From: Trichoplusia ni | Lineage: Eukaryota > Arthropoda > Insecta > Lepidoptera > Noctuidae | Reading direction: 5' to 3' | Assembly: GCF_003590095.1 (NCBI RefSeq) | Contig: NC_039480.1 | Span: 17,957,328 to 18,021,327 of the forward strand | DNA length: 64,000 nt | Shown here: positions 1-13,000 of the stretch, piece after piece | Position numbering within the stretch: the first letter of the stretch is position 1 | How the letters are laid out: each line of letters starts with the position of its first letter | Position numbers and translations under genes: made by a program | Notes under the pieces: model-generated | What the model was told of the DNA's origin: nothing | What the model saw: only the letters and a program-made list of their open reading frames with translations | Database searches by the model: none

Positions 1-2400
1 ACCATGAGCTAATATCAACCTCGCAAAAATTAATAACAGACTGAAAACAAGCAATGTTTTTATAAAACTGAAAATGTAGAGAAAGTGTGCATAATACTTC
101 CTATTCAACTTGGAAAATAAACGTGTGGTAATACACTTAATTCTTTATTCATGGAAATTTAGAAAATTTTCTCTCAAAAAGAGGGTGAAAAAATCATAAT
201 GAGCGACCACAAAGACCGGTGCCCAGCAGAGGCACATTCATAGTCTGGAATTATAATATCGCAACCGAATAAATTCAGGCAAGTCCTGAGAACATTCATA
301 CGCACAACCATTTCGCTATTTCCTGATCACCACGTAAAAGTGTGATTGAATCATACTGTTTACCTGTGTCGGTCACAAGATGCCAGCGAGTGGCAGCGCT
401 GGCTCTCCGCCACGCGTCAATCACAAGGAACAACTGCCAAACGAAACGCATCCCATTCTAAAGATTAATAGTAAATTAATCAGCACTAATTGAATAAGTT
501 TATCCATAATTAGCTGATGAATGAAAGTAACGATAACTTAATATCTCGAATATTAAATTAGTTTAATGAAAAGCGTCCAGTGTGTAGGCGTTTGAATGGT
601 TTGGCTACGAATTGGCTTCAACAAAGTTGTGAAGGGAAATTTGCTGAAGGCAAGATTTGTACATTTTCTTTTTAGTAAAACATGACTTTTTCTTTCTTTT
701 CTTTTCTTTTTAGGATGTTTTTTCCAGCCTACAGCGTTTTTTCCATAACTTTTATAGTTCTCCATTAGCGGTGGTGTGACTGTTAATAGTCTAGATTTGA
801 ATCGATATCGATGCTACTGACTTTGATTAGTTGCTGAACAAAAGATTCTTAGACAATAGAGAGATATCTTCCAAAATGTGCCATAAAATCTGACACGTCA
901 GATCGGCATCACGATCTGAACTGTCAGATCAGCGATCTATTGGGCTTAATAAAATAGGTATTCTTATCCAATATACATTAATCGGTATTAAAAATAAGAG
1001 AATTAAAAAAACCAATGAAATCATCGCTATTGCTCTTAGTGCAGACTTAAAACTTTCAGTACTATGTGATTGTTTAATAATTAAGAGATAAAAATGAAAA
1101 CTGCTTTCTGGGCAAGTTTTAAAAGTTTGCTAAAGACCATGAGAACATCGCACTTTTGAAAAAGCTTTTAAATGTAAAGAACATTGAATCTAATCCCGAG
1201 ACCTATTAGACTTAGGGCCGAGTTTTTAATCCTTAGAAAGAAAATCAGATAACGTTTATTCGATAGATAGACTTTTCATTGTTCAATGGGCAGATGATGG
1301 TTCGAATAAAGTTTCTACCTAAGGAATAAGTTATCAGCTTTTTGGATGGCCAGTTATGGTTTCATCTCCCTGTAAAAGACCACGCATGAGAGGTTCTAGG
1401 TTACATTTGACAGGTTCATTCGGAACGGGACGTATTTATTTGAAAGTTTTGATGATTAGGCAATAGAAGAAGTTGTTGAAAAATATTGAACGTGGTATCC
1501 GTGATTATTTAAGTCCCTCTTTATAATGTTTTTAAATGAATAGTTATTTTCCAATTACGATAACGATGACCACTAATTTTATATAAAAAAGTACTTTAGA
1601 AGTAATCAAAAGTTTATGGTAAGCTCACATTCCCTAATTTGAATAATTTTTGAGTTAATAAAAATACAAATAGGTAAAGAAGATTCATTTATTACTTTCC
1701 ACGAACTCTTGTCCTGAGGCTGCGCGTCTTTGATTGGAATGTATGTGAAACCCCCCGCGACACAAGAATTAAATTCCTTAGTTCAGAAGTTGTATTTATA
1801 AATATGCCAAAAATTATACAACTTCAAGAAACTTTTAGCTCACGCGTATTATCTTGTTTGCCCGACTAGTTTCTTCAAAAGGAGTCCTTAATCAAGAGCT
1901 GAGGCGGCCACAGGGTTGCTAGTACAGCTCTCGATCCTGTATTTTCAGTCTCTCTTTTGATTTAAACGAAACACTTGCTTACTGTATGTTTCAAAATATA
2001 CCTACTCTCAACTTTGTGACTCAAGTAAACTTGTGCGGTACCTTCAGTTTTTCGAGTTGAACAGTTATTTCAAGTTCAGTCGTGTGTATTGAAATTTACA
2101 TAAATTCAAAGCCAATTAACAAATTGAAGTCTTAATTCAATACCGAGGTATACTTTAACTCTGTCAAATCAAATTAGAGGAACGCAAAATCTTAATAAAA
2201 TCAATTTCCCCGCGAATCAGAAATTACGTTTCGGTTAAAACAAATTAAATTCATTAAGTAGAGCGACAGTATTGTATTTTACTACTGGAGGCTGTATTTT
2301 ACTGTTTGATGTAAACTTGTCGGGATCATGACGTAAAGTAAATCAATTAATTTAAGACTTTTTGGAATTCTTTAACATTTTCTTAAAATTGAATAAAGGG
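1..2400. other. AT-rich non-coding stretch
   Basis: No exon, RNA gene or intact transposon is recognisable. The short open frames lack codon structure or recognisable domains. A fragment near 1735-1790 resembles the tail of the tRNA-derived SINEs found further on (CCCCGCGACACAAG followed by a TTAAATTCCTTA-like end). Confidence 0.5.
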
Positions 2401-2401
2401 A

Positions 2402-2455
2402 ATTCTTAAAAGCCTAGAGGGAAGAGAAATATCTTCCCTCTAGGCTTTTAAGAAT
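2402..2455. repeat. Perfect 24-bp inverted repeat with 6-nt loop
   Basis: Positions 2402-2425 and 2432-2455 are exact reverse complements, separated by GAAATA. The arms contain the core CCTAGAGGGAAGA / TCTTCCCTCTAGG. Pairing stops at the outer ends. It could be a recent foldback, the remnant of a small inverted-repeat element, or a hairpin RNA. Nothing in the sequence decides between these. Confidence 0.9.
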
Positions 2456-2610
2456 AAAAATAAGTTTTATAATTGTAAGTTTAGGTAGTGGCGTTGATTT
2501 ATTGTTAAATTTAGTTGTCTCTACTTTTATTAATTATTTCTCGAACTAGTAATAGTATAATTCAGGCCTCCTTTATTCATATAGTGAATAGTTTAAAGTT
2601 GCCTAGACTT

Positions 2611-2960
2611 CATCATCGGCCTAGCCTTTTCCCAACTATGTTGGGGTCGGCTACCAGTCTAACCGGTTTCACCAGTGTTTTACAAGGAGCGACTGCCTAT
2701 CTGACCTCCTCAACCCAGTTACCTGGGCAACACGATACCCCTTGGTTAGACTGGTTGTCAGACTTTTCAAGTTTCTGACTACCTGTAACGACTGTCAAAG
2801 ATGTAGGAATAACAGCCGGGACCGACAATTTAACGTGCCTTCCAAAACACGGAGGAACTCGTTATGACAAAGATGGTCACCCATCTACGGACCAACCGCG
2901 TCAGGCATAGCTTAACCTGTGATCGAATCACTTATGCGGTTATAGCTTAGCCACGAGCTC
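2611..2960 (+). repeat. Dispersed noctuid-type repeat, + orientation
   Basis: The block starts CATCATCGGCCTAGCCTTTT and continues with the GGGGTCGGCTACCAGTC and CTCCTCAACCCAGTTACC segments. I recognise these from a very abundant repeat in noctuid genomes. A second copy lies in reverse orientation at 24345-24563. The open frame across it is not a gene. Confidence 0.7.
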
Positions 2961-3289
2961 CTTATACTGATCAAATTGCCTGCGGTTATTTCTAACGTAA
3001 CTTTCTAACTAAAATTAGTTATTCCATAGTTTGGTAAAAAACAATGCCTGTTAGAAATAAAAGCACACGCAGCTTTGCACGTCCAATCAACGCTTGAAAA
3101 ATCTGTAAAAAAACGCTCAACAAAAACAATTGATAAACAATGGAATTGTATACTCGTGATCGAGGAATGATAATAGGGGGTATACCACGAGCTTATAAGC
3201 TGGTCCGTGGAACTCGTTGGAAGGAGATGTCGATATGTATCCAGTGTGACGTATTATCTCACTCACTTTCATATAGACTTTCGATTACA

Positions 3290-3445
3290 TGTGCGCGACG
3301 TGTCGCGGGTTAGATCCCCGCGTGGGACAAGCACTTGTGAGTTCCACGAATGCTTGTTTTGAGTCTTGCTTGGGTGTCATTGTACATTTGTGATTTGAAT
3401 GTTTGTAAAACCCCCGCGACACAAGGATTAAAATTCCTTACTGCG
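3290..3445 (+). repeat. tRNA-derived SINE (partial)
   Basis: A B-box-like GTCGCGGGTTAGATCCCCGCG is followed by the body GGGACAAGCACTTGTGAG and a tail with CCCCGCGACACAAGG. It shares this order with 4700-4815 and 16745-16925, so this is a family and not a functional tRNA. Confidence 0.65.
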
Positions 3446-3460
3446 ACTGCTTAAACGACT

Positions 3461-3860
3461 CCCGTTTTAAAAAATATATGGCAACAGCCAATATAACCAA
3501 GTGATATTTCTACAAACGTCGACTGCATTGAAAAACTCTTAAATACATGGAGATGACAGGTTGAAGTCAAGTGAATCAGTCAAAATGAAATCTCATCTCC
3601 GTACATTTAAAGGTTTCCTATTGACGTTAAAGAGTTTTGAAATATCATTTGGCGAGAGGGAGCAGTACATTTATGCAGAAAGGAGGTGATGGTAGGCCCC
3701 AAGATGTGAATGAACAAAAATACAGATACAAGCTACCACGCCAATTACTGTGTACTGCGAGTTCAAATGTACGTTTCTGACAAAAAATTGTGAACCACAA
3801 ACGTTTGTGTTTGGGTTTTTCTGCATGTGTGTGATTTGAATGTTTGTTAGAGATTAAACC
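3461..3860. other. Non-coding stretch
   Basis: No gene is recognised. There are two locally related segments (an ATACATGGAGATGA-like block and its near-inverse CATCTCCGTACATTTA around 3543-3608), which suggests a decayed inverted-repeat element. Confidence 0.35.
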
Positions 3861-3894
3861 CTTCGGTGCGTGTCTTGTTTTTATTTAAATATTT

Positions 3895-3970
3895 TAAAAT
3901 AGGACTTTTTTATCCTGTAGGTACTTATGTGGTGTGCAATAAAGAATATTCTATCTATCTATCTTTGCAT
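3895..3970 (+). repeat. Probable non-LTR retrotransposon 3' end with TATC microsatellite
   Basis: GTGTGCAATAAAGAATATTC is followed by a short (TATC)n run. An AATAAA just before a simple tetranucleotide tail is typical of LINE 3' ends in moths. No reverse transcriptase remnant is visible upstream. Confidence 0.4.
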
Positions 3971-4699
3971 CACCAAACACATCCAACTTGGGTTAATGAT
4001 TCCGACGGTGATACAAAACGCAGTAATGTTTCTATGTGTGTAGGGTAAAATATCATGTTTTCGAATATATCGCAGCCATCATTTTGCAAGTTAACTTAAT
4101 ACCCAATAGGTTCACAGTACTTGAAAGTCTATATTTTCATTTCGTCATTAAGGTTACAATGCCATGGTCTTACGTATTATCAGAAAAACCTCCCGGAAAG
4201 ATAGTTTGATAGGAAAATTGATGTTCAGATCAGCTGAATGCCAACTGCCCCTCCCTCACGAAGCATCATTATTATCCGCGCTGGCGTTTATTTCTGGTCT
4301 AAGCGCTTGAAGTGACATCGCAATGCGGATACGCCGACATACTTGTGTGACAGAGACTTGACGGCTGTCTCTTTGCTATCACAGTGATTTGTGGACGCTA
4401 ATTTGTTTTAAAACATTTTTATTGGGATTATAATGTTGTTTAATTACTCTTAAGTAAGTAAGCGGTTTGATTCATAGTTTCCGATACTTTGTTGCAGTTA
4501 AGTCTTGTTTATACATATTATGCGGGCGACTTTACTTGCTGGTATCATATTCTAAGGCATATGTAAAGTATTTAATTGATAATTTATATAATACTTATAC
4601 TGTCATACACTTTCTTGAAATATAACCTGTTTTAGATTCCACTGCTGGGTAAAGTCCTTAACTTAAAAAGCCATAATTTTTGAAGGTTTAAGCAAAACA

Positions 4700-4815
4700 C
4701 CCATTGTTGACGTCGAGTCGCGGGTTCGATCCTCGCGTAGGACAAGCTTTTGTGTGACCCACGAACGCTAGTTCATAGTCCGGGTGTCTTGAATGTTTGT
4801 GAAAACACAAGGATT
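4700..4815 (+). repeat. tRNA-derived SINE (partial)
   Basis: A B-box GTCGCGGGTTCGATCC is followed by TAGGACAAGC, CCACGAACGC and a GAATGTTTGTGAAAACACAAGG tail, matching the copies at 3290 and 16745. The A-box half is missing. Confidence 0.7.
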
Positions 4816-5640
4816 TTATATATTTTTTATTTATTGTTAAGTTGAAAACTTAAAAATTCAGATATGGAACCGTGTATAAACAATATGAACCAGGCAGTTA
4901 TCCTTTTAAGTTAATTAATTGGCTACAGATTAAAGCGGCCGGCGGCTGTCAACTTGTCGGCGAGTAAAGTGCATTGCCTGTTTATTATTCACAGCTGACC
5001 TGAGCAGTCTGTGTCACTCGAGGGGACAATGTTATGCTTAAATATTTATATTAATTTAATGTTTACAATGTAATGATGTAGTTGGATGATAGGAAAGATT
5101 AAAAACAAATGAATCCGTGTTGAGCGACGGGAAAAACGGGGGAATGAGTAACGGTGTGTACGAATACATTTTATGAACATTTGTTTAAAAGTTGTTAGGG
5201 GAACGGTGTTTATTCAGCGTTATATTTTAGTTCTAGTCAAGTTTTGTATCGTTTTACTAATATTGATTTTGAAGTGATTAGATTTTTATTCTTTCGATTT
5301 GATTCTATAATTTAAAGACCATTATTACGAACAATTATAGAAATTACATTGAACTTTAATGAGAATAGTCTGAAAAAATAACAAGTATTATTTGAATAAT
5401 GAACCGTTACATGTAGCTATTTAACCTTTGTATCATAATGTCTACTTTATAATTCAACGGGTGACGTCACAGCTTACCGTTAAAGCCTCCTTTACTCCGT
5501 GACGTATCACAGAGGCTTTCACGGTTAAGCTTGGGTGAGCGTGTTGCGGTGCACGTGGGCGATTTGCTGCCAGTAATAAAGAGTACGAAGGAAGGTTTTG
5601 TTTACAGTTTGTTAAGTAGTTTTTACAGAAGTTATTATTA
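4816..5640. other. Non-coding stretch
   Basis: AT-rich, with no recognisable exon or repeat apart from a moderately GC-rich patch at about 5455-5570 of unknown nature. Confidence 0.4.
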
Positions 5641-5641
5641 T

Positions 5642-5712
5642 TACTAGCCTGGAATGTCCCACTGCTGGGCAAAGGCCTCCCCACTCTTCTTCCCCTTGTG
5701 TCTCTCATGAGC
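5642..5712. repeat. Short dispersed lepidopteran repeat fragment
   Basis: Contains GTCCCACTGCTGGGCAAAGG and CCTCCCCACTCTTC, a motif I know as very common in moth genomes. A weaker relative (CCACTGCTGGGTAAAG) lies at about 4638. The reading frame spanning it is not considered coding. Confidence 0.5.
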
Positions 5713-8700
5713 CGCAGAAGAACAGAAGTTATGAGTTTAATAAATATTTTGTGAAAGTTTTTATTGAACCTGTAAAGGGAATTAAAAACAAAAGTGGTCG
5801 AGTGCGAGTTCTACTAGCGCGAGTGTCCTGTTTATTATAGGACAAAGAAAAACAATTGACGAAAAAAAATTTAGTTCCACCCATTGCTTACCTGAAATTG
5901 GTACTTTTATTATATTAATGCGAGTTTTTTTCCTAGATTTGCTGCTTCGTAATATTAATGTGATCTTTTTTGTTAACACATTTTCTGCACAAAAAGTTTT
6001 GTGACAATAGAATTTTCTATTGAAAAGGAGGCTTATTATGTAAAAACCGCCAAGTGCGAGTCTGACTCGCGACCCAAAGTTTTCCGTACAGATAGGCTAA
6101 AGAAAAACAAAATTTGACAGGAATTTTTTAGTCGGCAAGAGTCGGACATGTCCGTCCTACGCCAGAAAGTGACAGACATTAGTGTAAACTATATTCTGTA
6201 CAATTTAAATTTCATCATCTAGCCATCAGCCTCTACCAAAAATTATATCATCGATTAACGAATATTTATCCACCTGCTGTAGTCCGCGACATTGTGTGCG
6301 TCGTAGGTAGAATGATAGATTAGGCTAGAAGGATAGGGACTAACTGGAGGAATAAAGAAATGTACGAGGAAGGAAAGAAGTGTTATAACTATATTGAGAT
6401 GAAAGCTAACCCGTCTTTTAAGTTGGACTGAGCTGCACACAGTGTGCAGCAAATTTGATTGAAATTGGGTGAATTTGATTGAACGAAAACACGTAATTTA
6501 TATAGAACAAGATATAAAAATGAAAACTACTCAGATTTATACGAGTATTGGTCTGTCCATAAACACGATTGATTGCTAAGCTTCTACAGATTTTACTTTT
6601 GAATCATATTGTTACTCCGATTGTGTTATTTATATTATTTGACAAGAATATGTTTAAATCCTCATGATGAACGTTGTGACACGTTCGAATGAATGAATCG
6701 TGCATCGAATACCCAGAATACATTAGGAAGATTGATAGACTTTATTCACTGTACATATGTAGGTATACTTTTGTACTGATACTTTCTATAAATAAAGACT
6801 TCTCAACGCCATCTTGGTACGAGGCGAAGACGCCCACTTATATAATTTATTAATCATATCTCAACTTAGAATAGAAATGGGAATTATTATTCATCATTTA
6901 CTTATTGTTGCTTTTGTGAATTGAGTTAGATAGGATGTTCGGGTGTTAAGGAAAAAAGATTTTATTTAATTTAAAAAGTGTGTTTCTTTAATTCTGTATA
7001 TAATTTTAGGGGCCCACTATCAGTCGGTCAGTCTCCTATTGAAGCTACCGCTCTCCGTCGCTCTTGATCTCGCTATCTCGCTCGTAAAAAAAATAAGTCT
7101 CTAACTGTCCCGCTTCATGAGAGTCAGCCTGGTCATGAACGGAGGGACAGACGATTGACAAAAGAGCCTTAGTAATACGATTCCGTTTCACGATTTGAAT
7201 ACAAAGCCCTAAAAAAGCAGGATTTTTGCAAAGATACATGTTCCTCTTCGTCTTAAAGCATGGTTGGTTTACGACCTGTTCTCAAATTTAAAAGGGACCG
7301 TAAATCACTGATGTGGCTGACTTGGTACCTGAGAGTGGTAAAATGGCTTTTAATCAAACTCGCGTTTGCGGGATTCCTTCCGAATTGTTCATTATATTGT
7401 ATTCCTTCACCGAATCTTTTGTGCGGCTCAATATACTCGTAGATTCCATCAGTCGCTTTTCTTAGAATACTTGTTGATTTCCAAAAATAACCCCAATTTG
7501 TACAAACTCTGTGATAACGAGCTATTACTGGAGAAAAATGTATCGGAACACAGGAGCTTATGTTTCACTAAACAATTATGTTTTGAAAAAGTTTTTTTTT
7601 AAGAAACAAACGAACGTCGGTATTTAAAAACTAAAATTAAAATTAAACCGCGATAAAATCCGTTTAAGAAGTTTCATTTCAAATAGATGAAATAAAAATA
7701 TTATCAAGTATTTGCAAGAATATACGCAAAGAATTAAAATGTTTCTTAATTCTCTCTTTGAATATGTTGCAATGACATAAGCGCCATAGCTATAGACATA
7801 ATTTATTTCTGTAGGTTAAGCCAAAGTACTGCCATTGTAGAGTAAATTGCTAAATGGTACTATAAAGTATTTTTTCGTAATATAGGTCATATCTACATAT
7901 ATTATAATATTTTGCTTTAGTTTGAAAACGTATTTTTTTTTTGTTTTTTTTTTAATAAAATTGACTTGGAGTGGCTACGGAATCAATATACAACATGTGA
8001 AATTACGGTAGAAACGTACTTTGATACATATGAATCAATACATACGCTGCACTTTTTCATAACAAGATACATTTTGACTGAAATCGGTGGGCAAGACCGA
8101 AAGACTCCCTCGTAAAAACTCATTCATACATGCGACGTTTTCCTGAAAACAATTGATTACCTATGTATGTATGTACTTAATTAAGTATGTATGTATGAAG
8201 ACATACAGATATGAGTAAACAAGGTATTGGAATCACAGGTGCGACACACGTCAATATATTTTTAATGGACAGACAAACCTATTAATATTATTTACTTAGT
8301 CATCGCTTGATGAAAATCCTTTTATACAAAGTTAAGTGGGAGTGAGATGGAAATATATGAAATGTATCCACGTGACAGAGGGGTAAAAGTAGATACACTT
8401 GGCTCGGAGACCGATTGCGACACCGTACAACACAGTAGGGTGAACGCCCCCGTTGTGCGTCTGACAAATTAATTTACCAAAATAATTGTCTATTCGAATT
8501 CTATTATAAGTGCCATTGTTTTAAGTATGTATTGTTCTTGTTTAAATTTCGTTTATGATATGCTTATTTAGACGTTTCTGGGTTACGTATATTTGAATAG
8601 TTGGGTACATTTTAGAAGACAATGATAAATTGTTAACGGAATAAATGTTAAACATGAATTAAGATAATGTAACATGCTTTATGCTTGGATAGTCAGGATT

Positions 8701-9740
8701 AGGGTTATGAGTAGGATGTATGATGGGGACAAATGCTTTTTATTACATCCGTCCTACTTAAAACTTTTAACTAATTAATGTTTAACCATAGACTGTCTTA
8801 AAGCTAGGATAAGGTATCTTCTGTCAGGAAAAAGGAAACTCAAGTTTATTTCTAACGGATTGATCATTTGTGTTTTTTCCTACTTTCTGCCCTTTCATTA
8901 GTGTTATTCAGAAGGCAGTGACGTTTATTTACGTGACCATCAATATGGCCCGTCACCCTTCTATCAGAAGATTAAGTCTATTGCCACGACTGATTTATTT
9001 ATGCTCTGCCTTGATCGTCGTTTCGTAGTAGAATTCATTCATAACAACAAGGTGAGTTACACGGTCTCTTAAACTGAGATTTTAAGTTAAACTGTTGTTA
9101 AGGTGGGTGATAATTATGTAGCAAGTGGAATTGTGGTTATGGTATCAAGTTCACGACTGCATTGCATTATTAGAAATTATTAAATAAAGGTACAAATACA
9201 ATTATTTTTATAACTATTAAAACTCTTAGCTTTTTAGACATCCGATCTGATTACCTGATATTCCTTTACACAAGAGAAATAGTTTTCTTTAATCCAGGGT
9301 CATTCTTTCCAAATCTCATATTTGTTTTTTAGTGTTCGCTCTATCCATATTTACACCAAATTGTATAGCAGAAATTATGAGCTGATTTTGCGGCTTATGA
9401 ACATGGACTCCGGTTGGGTCTGAAACTAAGAAGACTACTTAACTAATTATGACTTTTTCTCAAAAGTCATTATGAAAAAGGTATTCAAAAAGACACAGAA
9501 CCACTCTCACAACCTAAGAATGTTTTTAAAATCATGTAAAATGATCAATAACATCCAGAAAAAATACTGACATAGCAAATATACACCGAAATACACGTCA
9601 AAAGACTACCTGTCAACCTACCAATAAACGAGGATTTAAACTGCAGTTTAACACACAGTGTCACCCGCCCGGCCTGTTGATCAGTGACTATAGGCTGTCG
9701 AATACCACCCACGTGCATTAAATCAATATTAATTGGCCAG
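5713..9740. other. Long non-coding stretch
   Basis: No gene recognised. Small items: a 19-bp palindrome GCTGCACACAGTGTGCAGC at 6432-6450, and short TATG repeats at about 8162-8200 on both sides of ACTTAATTAAGT. Homopolymer runs and isolated short frames show no domain or splice context. Confidence 0.45.
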
Positions 9741-9749
9741 TCGTATTGT

Positions 9750-10009
9750 GCTCTTTGTATTGAGTGAATCAGCTTCGAGCAGAGGTGAGCCGGTGTGATG
9801 TGAATGTGTGTGATCATTTGTGATCAGTGATTGGGTGGTCACTGGTGATCAGTGGTCGGTGAAGTTGATCGTGGGAAACTTTGTAAATACGAGCGGTTTT
9901 TATGTTTTGTTGTGTTGTTTGTGTGTGTTTGATATTGTTGGTAACTTTTTTTTTAAGTTTCGAAGAATTACTTGAACTTATCTAATCTATCAATTTCAAA
10001 TATTCTCAG
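9750..10009 (+). promoter_or_regulatory. Possible promoter / untranslated first exon (speculative)
   Basis: GTGATCA-type words cluster at 9797-9870, including several TGATCAGTG that resemble an arthropod initiator (TCAGT). About 140 bp downstream there is a strong donor-like CAG|GTAGGT, with GT at 10010. That would fit a non-coding first exon of the PDZ gene, whose first recognisable acceptor is at 14688-14689. No coding content supports it, so this remains a guess. Confidence 0.2.
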
Positions 10010-13000
10010 GTAGGTCCTTTTAAATGCAACTTAGGGGAATGAATGATATTAGATTTGGTGATTTCAATTTGTACGTTTTTCAACATTATGTATGTACATG
10101 GTACAAGTTATTAGGTAACGAACATTTTAAGTTGTGACTTGTTCAGTAAATACATATAGAAAATAGTAAATACAATATGAGATAGTGTCACCAATATTAA
10201 CTTGGACTATTTTCTAATACTGATTCCATTGAGGAGATGGAGACGTTAAACAATTACTTTACTCTATAAATAATTTTGGAAAGTTGGATTTAAGAAAACT
10301 AGCATAAAGCGATTGCTTATTATTTATGATTACTAATTTCCAGAACTTTCTGCAGCTATGACAGGGACATGGATTTTAAAATTTAGGATAGAATTCCGTT
10401 TTAAGGCGAATAACTGACTAGCTCGTACTACAAATAAATAAACTTGTTTGAAGTACATCAAGTGCCATAACTATCGATTACCTTGACAACGCGATGGGGT
10501 TGCTTCAAGGTACATTTGGGCCTTTGCAAAATAACTTTGCTTTTTAAGTTCAATTTACTTTAGAAGTCTGACTGGGACTAAAAGGAAAAAATAAACAGAT
10601 ATTTTAAATACGAATTTTCTCGATGTCCTTTAATAACCTAATGATATCCCTCTTACCTAAGAAGCGGGCAGTTAGTACACATGCAATAAAGTAACCCCTA
10701 TAATTAGACGAATCCTGAAATGAACATTAATTCATAATGCAATAAAAAGAGGTTTTAAGCGTAGTGCCGATGCATGTAGATTTGTGATATTGGTCAGTTA
10801 GTTTCCACCTATTAATACACATATATGTAAGTTTTCACTTTTATGACCAACAAGTGGAACTGAAATTAGTTGTGTCTAAGTCTTATATTAATACACATTT
10901 TTCTTTCACGAGTTTCCTCGCAGATTCCCGATCATTTTCTCTATACCCATTACCATTTATTCTTAGAACATCATTAACAAACTCCATCCACCTCAGCATC
11001 GGCATTCCATCTCCATTCACAGTCATACTCATTCACGATAGCTGACGACTAAATTAGATCTTCAATTTCACGTGTTTCTTTGATCTTTAGCAATTGCAAC
11101 ACGAATTAGTATTTAGCACAACGTCACGTCACATTAGACGAATACCTTTGATTTTGATTGAATGGCCCTAGTTAATGCTCTTTCATTTAAATCAGACACC
11201 TGTCAAAATATAGAATGGCCCATCATTTGACATTGGCACTTGGCGTCTGCAGTTGTGATCTCGATTCATAATGGGTGATTAAAGATTTCTTGTGAATGGT
11301 CACTATGATTAGAGAATAGTTTTTAAGTCTTGCATCTCTTTTTAATTTTATTTGAGCTATACGTTTTTATTTAAGTTTATAGTTGAGAATGTAAATTATA
11401 ACAAGAAAGGATGTAAGGGAGCTTATTTCATATGGAATCAGTAACCAGCAGACCCGTGATGGGAAAAGTGGTTGATTTTGTCATTTTTTATTAATTATTA
11501 TGCTTGTTGACTTCCGTGATTCTTCTTTACTTTGCGACAGTTCAAGCTGGGAAGACAAAGTTCTTAGTTCTCTTGAATTTCTTCTTATTAAAATTAGTTA
11601 ATAATGGTTTTATATTGTGGAACTTAACTTTGTCTCTAACCGGGTACTATTTTATGTTTACGCAGACATTTTTAACATCTTCACTTTTTTTAACGTTGAA
11701 AGCTGTACTGGGCTCTGAAGGGTAAACTACTCAAAACACTGTTTCTTCACAGGCAAAGGCATTTACTACCCCTTGCATTTACATAAAGTGTTTCTTAAGC
11801 TATAACAAATCTCTTATTGTATATTATTTACATTCATTGATTTGTTTATTTACCGGGTGTCGACGAAGCATATTTTATTAGGCTTTGTACCAAACAGGGC
11901 TGTCAGTAAAGCATGTGATAATTTGTCATCGGATCTTCCTTTTTCGTTGGGCAAGTCTCCAAGCTATGTTAAAAGTGCATTGGCACTGCTAACAAGCTGT
12001 AGGTATATCGGGAGCATGACTTATCTAAATAGATGTATCAGAAATAACGAGCCCTTACGCTTAATATAAATATCCGTAGAAGGTTTTGCCTTGCAAAGAT
12101 ATTCAGTTGACTAATAGACATGTGTGTTTTGAATTGGGTTACTTTGCCACGCAACGACCAAATTCTTTTTGAAATATTTCCTATCCCGAAGAGTTGTATT
12201 TTGATTGATCCCAAATGCGTTTAACCTAGGATTTTTAGACTAAATTGAACGTCTAGCTAGATAAATATTTCAAGTAAATCCCGATGGCTGAGAGTTTCAA
12301 CAGATTATTTTCAGTCTGAAAATACTTCTCGGAATTTGACTTGGATATCGGTTCAGATCCGGATCAAGTCGAAAGATTAATACTGTTGACACAGCCTCCA
12401 CCTGTCCATCAAGCTATCAGTGTAGTCTAGTAATCTTTTTTAATGAATTTTAGTTCTTCAAAAAAGTTTTTCCTTACAAACAGATCGAAAAAAAGGAAAC
12501 CACTTTTGTGCTTGATTTAATTGCAATTTGTTTTTTTTAAAACGACATCACTTTGGCAATAACTACATAGGTTTGGAACCCACGGAGTTAGAACCTATTA
12601 TCTTGACACACAAATCCTTTCGTTTAATAATTAGACCACCATGTCACGGCTTAGTAATTACCTCTGGCCTATACCAATGACTAATTCCATATTAATGTCA
12701 GCAATAAATTTAACGTCCCGACACATACGTACGTCAGCAACAGCCTTGAGGTGTTCACTCACTCTCCCTTCCGGAAAACTTATATTTTTCTGAAAACCCG
12801 CTTATCAGGGTTCGTGCAGGTGACCTTGTCGAATATTTCGCATGTGTAGGAAATTTGCTATAAAATTTATTGTTTTGGTAATTGTATGGTAGAAATTAAT
12901 TTATAAATTAATGTGAGGAGCAGCAAATCTTTTTGTTTTTCTTGTTTCTTGTACGGGTGGATTTGAAATTGAAAATATTTTTGATTTTAGTACTCGTCGT

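Noticed and set aside
8162..8200. Apparent large palindrome of TATG repeats around ACTTAATTAAGT
   Set aside because: Both flanks are TATG runs in the same orientation, so only the 12-bp centre is truly palindromic.
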